A model generated the notes under the pieces. That model ran no database searches. It was not told the DNA's origin and worked only from the letters and a program-made list of their open reading frames with translations. Below are positions 1 to 3,718 of a stretch of DNA of 6,346 nucleotides, piece by piece (within the stretch, counting starts at the first letter, position 1; each line of letters opens with the position of its first letter). The position numbers and the translations under genes are program-made. The DNA is from Clostridiales bacterium (lineage in GTDB: Bacteria; Bacillota; Clostridia; Oscillospirales; Oscillospiraceae): NCBI GenBank assembly GCA_021205375.1, contig JAJPXR010000142.1:1-6346 (forward strand), written 5' to 3'.

Positions 1-6
1 TTTTCT

Positions 7-15
7 ATTATAGCA
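7..15 (-). promoter_or_regulatory. Possible extended -10 promoter element reading left, out of the window
   Basis: Read on the minus strand, positions 15 to 7 give TGC followed by TATAAT, a perfect extended -10 for the housekeeping sigma factor. No good -35 is visible 16-18 bp further upstream (about 29-36), which is tolerated for extended -10 promoters. The transcript would start at or beyond the left edge, so its gene cannot be seen. It may be a chance match in AT-rich DNA. Confidence 0.35.
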
Positions 16-166
16 TATTTCGGGGGATGCGTGAGATTTAATCAGAGGTTCCTTAGCTTGGTAGAGTTTGGCATTATGTGCTACGCTTACCGTTTGCATG
101 ACTTTACAAATGGCTGGTTTCGCTCCCAGCTTCCTTTTTAGCTGTGCGCTATTGGCTGGCAGCACC

Positions 167-201
167 TGACTAACAGCTAACGGCTAATAGCTAACAGCTA
201 T
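167..201. repeat. Heptamer tandem repeat, about five units of NRGCTAA
   Basis: Five consecutive 7-bp units can be read: TGACTAA, CAGCTAA, CGGCTAA, TAGCTAA and CAGCTAT. The first and last are degenerate. The reverse-complement unit TTAGCTN forms a similar tract right after infB at 6206-6240. Aligning 176-200 (reversed) with 6207-6231 gives 21 of 25 identical bases. It lies in non-coding DNA upstream of the small secreted-protein gene. Function is unknown; short tandem heptamers of this kind are usually dispersed non-coding repeats. Confidence 0.75.
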
Positions 202-205
202 TTCC

Positions 206-273
206 CCTTCCGGTGATTAAAAGGCGGAAAAGTGGTGCATACTAAACCACTCACCAAATTTATCACCGGAAGG
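206..273 (+). promoter_or_regulatory. 12-bp inverted repeat with nested hairpin, covering the ribosome binding site of the next gene
   Basis: The arms 206-217 (CCTTCCGGTGAT) and 262-273 (ATCACCGGAAGG) are perfect reverse complements. Nested inside is a 6-bp hairpin, AGTGGT 231-236 with ACCACT 246-251. The right arm contains GGAAGG, the likely ribosome binding site of the gene starting at 285. If transcription starts before 206 the fold would hide that site. If it starts near 252 (see the candidate promoter at 217-245) the left arm is not transcribed, and the dyad would act only as DNA, for example as an operator. Confidence 0.5.
217..245 (+). promoter_or_regulatory. Weak candidate promoter for the small secreted-protein gene
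   Basis: TTAAAA at 217-222 and TACTAA at 240-245 are separated by 17 bp. Both are imperfect, with about 4 and 3 of 6 consensus bases. The -10 is similar to the TACTAT used by the stronger operon promoter downstream. The -10 also reads CATAC, a feature of mother-cell sporulation promoters (sigma E/K), but no matching -35 was found. The -10 sits in the loop of the nested dyad 231-251, which could make it an operator. Confidence 0.25.
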
Positions 274-284
274 ACGCTGATACC

Positions 285-629
285 ATGCTCAAACTGCGCT
301 TTGCCCTGCTGCTGACCGCCTTTTCTCTGGCGCTGACCCTGTCCTGCGCCGCCCTGTCCTCCCCCTGGCCCCAGGCCGTGGAGACAGCGGCAGAGACCGC
401 CCTCGCCGCCGCGTCCGCCGACGACGAACCCAACGGGGAGGCGGTCCCCCTCTACGAGCTGCGCAGCGTGGACGGGGAAATTTGCGTGTTCCGCAGCGGC
501 GACTTGCTGACCCACACCGGGGTGCTGACAGCCTCTCTGCCGCGGGAGGACCGCGCCCTGCTGGAGGCGGGCATCGGCGCAAAATCTGACCAGGAGCTGG
601 CGTCCCTCCTCGAAGATTTGTGTTCGTGA
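285..629 (+). CDS. Small exported protein with BofC-like C-terminal pattern (hypothetical)
   Basis: A 114-residue protein of uncertain function. Residues 1-22 form a signal peptide: Lys3 and Arg5, then a Leu/Ala-rich hydrophobic core. Cys21 lacks a proper lipobox before it (T-L-S rather than L-A-G), so I read this as secreted or membrane-held rather than a lipoprotein. Residues 30-50 are an Ala/Glu-rich linker. Residues 55-112 follow the pattern Y-x-L-R-x-x-D-G-x-I-x-V-F ... SLP-x-x-D-R-x-L-L-E-x-G-I ... EL-x-x-LLED. This recalls the BofC C-terminal domain found in small extracytoplasmic proteins of gut Clostridia; BofC restrains sigma-K activation in Bacillus sporulation. That link is from memory of the pattern, not an alignment. 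The start is supported by GGAAGG at 268-273, 11 nt upstream. It appears to be a single-gene unit: the strong operon promoter begins about 35 bp after its stop. Cysteines are at 21, 67 and 113. Confidence 0.75.
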   Translation: MLKLRFALLLTAFSLALTLSCAALSSPWPQAVETAAETALAAASADDEPNGEAVPLYELRSVDGEICVFRSGDLLTHTGVLTASLPREDRALLEAGIGAKSDQELASLLEDLCS

Positions 630-652
630 CGCAGAAAATTTGTTTCCAACCC

Positions 653-672
653 GGAAAAGCCCTTGCTTTTCC
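653..672. repeat. 8-bp perfect palindrome overlapping the operon -35
   Basis: GGAAAAGC (653-660), a CCTT spacer, then GCTTTTCC (665-672). It lies 24 bp after the stop of the small secreted gene. It is not followed by a T-run, so it is a poor terminator. It covers the -35 hexamer of the rimP operon promoter (663-668), so it could be a regulator site or a weak 3' end for the upstream transcript. Confidence 0.5.
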
Positions 673-691
673 CGCCAAGACGTGCTACTAT
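663..691 (+). promoter_or_regulatory. Housekeeping promoter of the rimP–nusA–infB operon
   Basis: The -35 TTGCTT (663-668) and -10 TACTAT (686-691) are spaced by exactly 17 bp. The -10 is preceded by TGC (683-685), giving an extended -10. Transcription would begin near 697-699, leaving a leader of roughly 107 nt before the rimP start at 805. It is the best sigma-A-type promoter in the window and sits where the operon should begin. Confidence 0.7.
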
Positions 692-716
692 ATCACAGTA
701 AGATCGTATCAACCAT

Positions 717-746
717 AAGAGTGGGGCCTGCCCCGCTCTTTTCTTT
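717..746 (+). terminator. Intrinsic terminator in the rimP leader (probable attenuator)
   Basis: Positions 717-726 (AAGAGTGGGG) pair with 731-740 (CCCCGCTCTT) through ten pairs including one G-U, closed by a CCTG tetraloop. The T-rich tract 739-746 (TTTTCTTT) follows at once. This is a textbook rho-independent terminator placed about 20 nt after the predicted transcription start and about 60 nt before rimP. It must be read through for the operon to be expressed, so it is probably a regulatory attenuator. In Escherichia coli the homologous rimP–nusA–infB operon is autoregulated by NusA; the same logic here is inferred. A possible competing pairing is GCTC 735-738 with GAGC 747-750, followed by six Ts at 751-756. 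Confidence 0.7.
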
Positions 747-760
747 GAGCTTTTTTGACC

Positions 761-784
761 TCCCGGCGCATTTTCAGGCCGGGA
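761..784 (+). promoter_or_regulatory. Leader stem-loop directly upstream of the rimP ribosome binding site
   Basis: TCCCGGC (761-767) pairs perfectly with GCCGGGA (778-784) around a 10-nt loop. The stem ends one base before AGGAAG at 786-791, the presumed ribosome binding site. It may only keep the ribosome site exposed after the attenuator, or act with it. Seen by pairing only, with no energy calculation. Confidence 0.45.
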
Positions 785-804
785 CAGGAAGTGTGGTGGA
801 AGCA

Positions 805-1263
805 ATGAAGAAAGTGACAGAACTGACCGCGGAGCTGGCTCTGCCCCTGGTGGAGCAGGCGGGTTGTACCCTGTGGGATGTGGAATACGTCCGGGAGGCC
901 GGGACCTGGTATCTGCGAGTGTTTATCGACTGCCCGGAGGGGGTCTCCATCAACCAGTGTGAGGCGGTCAGCCGCCCCCTCAGCGACCTGCTGGACGAGA
1001 CCGACCCCATCGAGGGCAGTTATGTATTAGAGGTAGGCAGCGCCGGAGCGGACCGGGCGCTGAAAAAGCCCACCCACTTCGCCCAGTGCATGGGTCAGAA
1101 AGTGGACGTGAAGCTCTACCGCCCCAGGGACGGAAAGAAAGAGTTCCAGGGGACCCTGACCGGGTACGAGGACGGGACCGTGACCATCACCGACCCGGCG
1201 GGCGAAGCGCTGTCCTTCGGGAAGAAGGAGACAGCGTTGGTGCGGCTGCACATCGAGTTTTAA
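805..1263 (+). CDS. rimP: Ribosome maturation factor RimP
   Basis: RimP binds the small ribosomal subunit in the cytoplasm and promotes assembly of the 30S head region (with S12, in E. coli). The predicted protein has 152 residues, near the usual 150-156. The N-terminal domain (about 1-85) has the family pattern WDVEYV...WYLRVFID...GVSINQCEAVSRPLSDLLDE-DPI...YVLEV. The C-terminal SH3-like domain (about 90-152) holds the KKPTHF and GKKET...VRL motifs. The segment usually written LEVSSPGxDRPL is LEVGSAGADRALKK here (residues 75-88), a divergent form that is probably lineage-wide. I chose ATG 805 because the frame aligns with family N-termini there. GTG 793 and GTG 796 are in frame, with AGGAAG (786-791) and GGTGGA (795-800) nearby, so a slightly longer start is possible. 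It is the first gene of the operon, after an attenuated leader. Confidence 0.93.
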   Translation: MKKVTELTAELALPLVEQAGCTLWDVEYVREAGTWYLRVFIDCPEGVSINQCEAVSRPLSDLLDETDPIEGSYVLEVGSAGADRALKKPTHFAQCMGQKVDVKLYRPRDGKKEFQGTLTGYEDGTVTITDPAGEALSFGKKETALVRLHIEF

Positions 1264-1307
1264 GCGTAATAAATCAGGTATCCCTTTCGTCCGGCCATGT
1301 GCTGGTA

Positions 1308-1369
1308 ACCCCTCCGCCACCGCCTAAAGGCGGCGGCCCTCCTCCCCTTTCAGGGGAGGCAAGAGGGGT
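1308..1369. repeat. REP-like palindromic repeat, copy A (rimP–nusA gap)
   Basis: Three nested palindromes predict a three-armed fold. The outer stem is ACCCCTC 1308-1314 with GAGGGGT 1363-1369. The first inner hairpin is 1316-1337, a CCGCC/GGCGG core with a TAAA loop. The second is CCTCCCCT 1341-1348 with AGGGGAGG 1352-1359 around TTC. The second hairpin is identical in copies B and C. The first inner hairpin has a different sequence but still pairs, which argues that structure is conserved. It is non-coding; repeats of this style are abundant between genes in gut Clostridia, as I recall. There is no long T-run for termination. Confidence 0.8.
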
Positions 1370-1384
1370 GGTCAGTTTCAAAAA

Positions 1385-1413
1385 GGCTGTTCTTCGCGGA
1401 AAGCCTGTACTAT
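1385..1413 (+). promoter_or_regulatory. Hairpin plus TACTAT, weak promoter-like site before nusA
   Basis: GGCT 1385-1388 pairs with AGCC 1402-1405 (with further internal pairs), and TACTAT follows at 1408-1413. The bases from 1360 to 1424 align without gaps to 3526-3590 before infB; by hand 45 of 65 are identical, including TGTACTAT. No convincing -35 lies 16-19 bp upstream of TACTAT, so promoter activity is uncertain. The site could give nusA separate expression from rimP. Confidence 0.25.
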
Positions 1414-1496
1414 GCTAAACAAAAGGGATATTCAAAAAAGAAAACACGGCGGGGCGCATCCCGTCCCGCCCAACGATAAAGGAGTGAAGCTGTGAC

Positions 1497-2723
1497 ATGG
1501 CTAGAAGAGTAAGCAAAAAGAAGGGTCCCACTCCCGAAGAGGATGCAAAGGACTTCTTCCTGGCCCTGGATATGCTGGAGCAGGAGCGGGGCATTTCCAA
1601 AGACTATATGCTGGAAAAAATCACCCAGGCCCTGGTCACCGCCTACAAGCGGGACCACGAGGGCATCGGCGACAACGTGGTGGTCCTGGCGGACGAGGAA
1701 AAGAACTCCATCCGCATGATCATCAAGCGGGAGGTGGTGGAGGAGGTCGATAACCCCGACACCGAGATCTCCCTGGAGGAAGTCCGCAAGAGCCTCCCCA
1801 ACGCCCAGATCGGCGACGTGGTCAGCAAAGAGCTGAAAACCAAGAACTTTGGCCGTATCGCCGCCCAGACCGCCCGGCAGGTCATCATCCAGGGCATCCG
1901 CGAGGCCGAGCGGAATATGGTCTTTGACGAGTTCCACACCAAGGAGAAGGAAATTCTCACCGGCGTGGTCTCCCGCACCGACCCCCGCAGCGGCGGCATT
2001 TACGTGAAGCTGGCCTCCGGCGACAAGACCACCGAGGCCCTGCTCTCCACCAGCGAGCAGGTACGGGGCGAGACCTACACCGAGGGCCAGCGCCTGAAGG
2101 TCTACGTAGTGGAGGTGCGCAAGGGCACCCGCGGGACCCAGGTGGTCATCTCCCGCACCCACCACGGCCTGGTACGCCGCCTGTTTGAGCTGGAGGTGCC
2201 GGAGCTGTTCGACGGCACCGTGGAGGTCAAGTCCATCGCGCGTGAGGCGGGCAGCCGCACCAAGATGGCCGTCTGGTCCGCTGACCCGGAGATCGACCCC
2301 ATCGGCGCCTGCGTGGGCACCCGGGGCGCCCGCGTCAACGCCGTGGTAGAGGAGCTGCACGGCGAAAAGGTGGACATCATCAAATACTCCGATGACCCCG
2401 CCGCCTATATCGCCGCGGCCCTGGCCCCCGCCGACGTGGTCAGCGTGGACGCCCAGCCGGAGCAAAAGACCTGCCGCGTGGTGGTCCCCGACGACCAGCT
2501 CTCCCTGGCCATCGGCAAGGAGGGCCAGAATGCCCGCCTCGCCGCCCGGCTCACCGGCTACAAAATCGACATCAAGAGCGTCACCGTTGCCGCGGAGCTG
2601 GCCCAACAGGAAGCCCAGGAAGCGCTGGAGCGCGCCGCGGAATCCCCCGTCGATGAGGGCGCGGAGGCGGCCCCGGAGGAGGAACTGTTCGCAGACGAAG
2701 AGCTCTTCGCCGAGGACGAATAA
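1497..2723 (+). CDS. nusA: Transcription termination/antitermination factor NusA
   Basis: NusA binds RNA polymerase near the RNA exit channel and controls pausing, hairpin-dependent termination and rRNA antitermination. Its 408 residues compare with about 370 in Bacillus subtilis. Domains in order: a basic N-terminal tail (1-17, ARRVSKKK) not present in the B. subtilis protein; the polymerase-binding N-terminal domain (about 18-150, with FGRIAAQTARQVIIQ near 118-132); an S1 domain (about 153-222); KH1 with GTRG at 274-277; KH2 with GKEG at 340-343 followed by QNARLAARLTG; then a 40-residue acidic tail ending in two EELFA motifs (395-399 and 401-405). The proteobacterial C-terminal AR repeats are absent, as usual for Firmicutes. 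The start ATG 1497 has AAGGAG at 1479-1484, 12 nt upstream, preceded by a GGCGGG/CCCGCC stem (1448-1453 with 1465-1470). The gene is 233 nt after rimP, a gap containing repeat copy A. Confidence 0.97.
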   Translation: MARRVSKKKGPTPEEDAKDFFLALDMLEQERGISKDYMLEKITQALVTAYKRDHEGIGDNVVVLADEEKNSIRMIIKREVVEEVDNPDTEISLEEVRKSLPNAQIGDVVSKELKTKNFGRIAAQTARQVIIQGIREAERNMVFDEFHTKEKEILTGVVSRTDPRSGGIYVKLASGDKTTEALLSTSEQVRGETYTEGQRLKVYVVEVRKGTRGTQVVISRTHHGLVRRLFELEVPELFDGTVEVKSIAREAGSRTKMAVWSADPEIDPIGACVGTRGARVNAVVEELHGEKVDIIKYSDDPAAYIAAALAPADVVSVDAQPEQKTCRVVVPDDQLSLAIGKEGQNARLAARLTGYKIDIKSVTVAAELAQQEAQEALERAAESPVDEGAEAAPEEELFADEELFAEDE

Positions 2724-2750
2724 ACACCCGTACCGAAGGGAGGAACCCCT

Positions 2751-3026
2751 ATGCCGAAAAAAATCCCCATGCGCCAGTGCGTGGGCTGCCGGGAGATGAA
2801 GCCCAAGCGGGAACTGATCCGGGTGGTCCGCTCCCCGGAGGGGGAGCTGTCCCTGGACTTCCGGGGCAAGAAACCCGGCCGGGGCGCGTATGTCTGTCCC
2901 AACGGGGACTGCCTGAAGCGGGCCAGAAAGAGCAACGCCCTGGGCCGCGCCTTCGGTATGAAGATACCCGATGAAGTTTACGAGGCCCTGGAGGGCCAGA
3001 TGGAGCGCGGTGATGGAACAAACTGA
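2751..3026 (+). CDS. rnpM: RNase P modulator RnpM (YlxR family)
   Basis: A small cytoplasmic nucleic-acid-binding protein of the YlxR family (DUF448), always near nusA and infB. In Bacillus subtilis YlxR was renamed RnpM because it binds the RNase P RNA and modulates its activity. Its 91 residues match family size. Diagnostic motifs are PMRQCVGC (6-13) and GRGAYVC (43-49). Cys10, Cys13, Cys49 and Cys54 form two pairs that could bind a metal; this is inferred. The start is firm: GGAGG at 2739-2743, 7 nt before ATG, 27 nt after nusA. Its last 14 nt overlap the start of ylxQ, so the two are translationally linked. The C-terminal tail after residue 82 is short and polar. Confidence 0.93.
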   Translation: MPKKIPMRQCVGCREMKPKRELIRVVRSPEGELSLDFRGKKPGRGAYVCPNGDCLKRARKSNALGRAFGMKIPDEVYEALEGQMERGDGTN

Positions 3027-3408
3027 AAGCCTGCGGCTGCTGGGCCTGGCCAAACGAGCCGGGCGGGTGGCCCAGGGCGAGGACATGACCCAGGAGGCCG
3101 TCACCGGACACAAGGCCCGGCTGCTGCTGCTGGCGGAGGACGCCGCCCCCGGCACCGTCCGGCGGGTGCGCACCCTGGCCGGGGAGCGGGTAGCGGTGAT
3201 GAAGCTGCCCTGCGACAAAACCCAACTGGGCGCGGCCCTGGGGCGGGACACCTGCGCCGTCTGCGCCGTCACCGACCTGGGCTTTGCCGCCAAGATCGCC
3301 GGTCTGGTGGCCGGGGAGGACCCCGACCTGGTCCCCATCGCCCAGGAGCTGGCCCGGAAGCAGGAAAAGCTGCTCCGGCGCAAAAAGACCAAACCGAGAA
3401 AGAAGTAA
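3013..3408 (+). CDS. ylxQ: L7Ae/L30e-family RNA-binding protein YlxQ
   Basis: YlxQ belongs to the L7Ae/L30e/S12e/Gadd45 family, which binds kink-turn-type RNA; its exact cellular target is not settled. This copy has 131 residues, longer than the typical ~100. Residues 6-100 carry the fold: SLRLLGLAKRAG (6-17), QGED (21-24), ARLLLLAEDAAPGT (35-48), LGAALGRD (72-79) and AVTDLGFA (85-92). The extra C-terminus (about 103-131) is strongly basic, ending in a Lys/Arg cluster, and probably adds RNA contacts. ATG 3013 is preferred over an upstream ATG at 2971: the family begins just before SLRLLGLA, GGAG lies at 3002-3005, and the 14-nt overlap with rnpM fits translational coupling. It is followed by an unusually long 310-nt gap before infB. 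Confidence 0.92.
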   Translation: MEQTESLRLLGLAKRAGRVAQGEDMTQEAVTGHKARLLLLAEDAAPGTVRRVRTLAGERVAVMKLPCDKTQLGAALGRDTCAVCAVTDLGFAAKIAGLVAGEDPDLVPIAQELARKQEKLLRRKKTKPRKK

Positions 3409-3436
3409 TGGATCCCCCTTTGCGCAGCCTCACATT

Positions 3437-3534
3437 GAAACCCCTCCACCATGCTTCGCATGGTCCCCCTCCCCTTTCAGGGGAGGGAGGAGCAAAGCCC
3501 CGGAAGTGCCGCTTGACGGCGGAGGCAAGAGGGG
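3437..3534. repeat. REP-like palindromic repeat, copy B, with a 39-nt internal insertion
   Basis: Same architecture as copy A. The outer stem is CCCCTC 3441-3446 with GAGGGG 3529-3534. The first hairpin is ACCATGC 3448-3454 with GCATGGT 3458-3464 around TTC. The second is CCTCCCCT 3468-3475 with AGGGGAGG 3479-3486 around TTC. The first 50 nt (3437-3486) are identical to copy C at 6297-6346. Relative to copy A, 39 extra bases (3487-3525) lie between the second hairpin and the outer stem. They hold a small GCCG/CGGC hairpin (3508-3520) and end in GGAGG, echoing the GGAGG before the insertion. Confidence 0.82.
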
Positions 3535-3548
3535 CTGTCAGTTGCCGA

Positions 3549-3579
3549 ATGACGGTTTTCTGTTGAAAACTTGTACTAT
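3549..3579 (+). promoter_or_regulatory. Weak promoter-like site before infB (ATGACG, 19 bp, TACTAT)
   Basis: TACTAT at 3574-3579 is the same -10 as in the rimP operon promoter. The best -35 is ATGACG 3549-3554 (4 of 6), at a long 19-bp spacing. Between them is a perfect hairpin, GTTTTC 3555-3560 with GAAAAC 3565-3570. The position relative to the repeat matches the nusA site exactly: 48 nt from the CAAGAGGGG motif to TACTAT in both. If active it would start transcripts near 3586, giving infB its own 130-nt leader. Confidence 0.3.
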
Positions 3580-3586
3580 ATTGGGC

Positions 3587-3718
3587 AAAAATACTCATCA
3601 AAGAGGGAATGCAGAGGGATACCCACAGGAAGGAATCACCCGGAGCGTTTTTTCGGGCGCTGGCTCCGCCAGCCGTCCGGGAGACCGCCCCATACCTAAC
3701 AGGAGGTGGCTATAATAG
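3587..3718 (+). other. infB leader region with alternative hairpins
   Basis: No gene is seen here. The best stem is GCTGGC 3659-3664 with GCCAGC 3668-3673 around TCC. Several pairings exclude one another: CGGAGC 3641-3646 with GCTCCG 3663-3668, AGCG 3644-3647 with CGCT 3658-3661, and CCCG 3639-3642 with CGGG 3654-3657. Six Ts lie at 3648-3653. No known riboswitch core or T-box motif was recognised. The region ends with a strong ribosome binding site, AGGAGGTGG (3701-3709), for infB. A regulatory role is possible but unproven. Confidence 0.35.

Noticed and set aside
640..804. Longer rimP starting at ATG 640
   Set aside because: The extension would be translated through the promoter and the leader terminator and has no family counterpart; ATG 805 fits the family.
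1308..1369. Copy A as the transcription terminator of rimP
   Set aside because: Strong hairpins but no T-run after them on either strand; nusA follows in the same direction.
2971..3012. Longer ylxQ starting at ATG 2971
   Set aside because: It would add 14 residues outside the family, with a poorer ribosome site than GGAG before ATG 3013.
1410..3461. 683-codon open frame on the minus strand opposite nusA, rnpM and ylxQ
   Set aside because: Spans three well-supported genes and their gaps, with a low-complexity product and no recognisable domain.
3711..3716. Perfect TATAAT just before infB
   Set aside because: It lies between the ribosome binding site and the start codon with no -35 at 16-18 bp; a transcript from it would lack the infB ribosome site.
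3601..3718. T-box or other known riboswitch upstream of infB
   Set aside because: I looked for conserved cores such as the T-box antiterminator motif and saw none; only short alternative stems are present.
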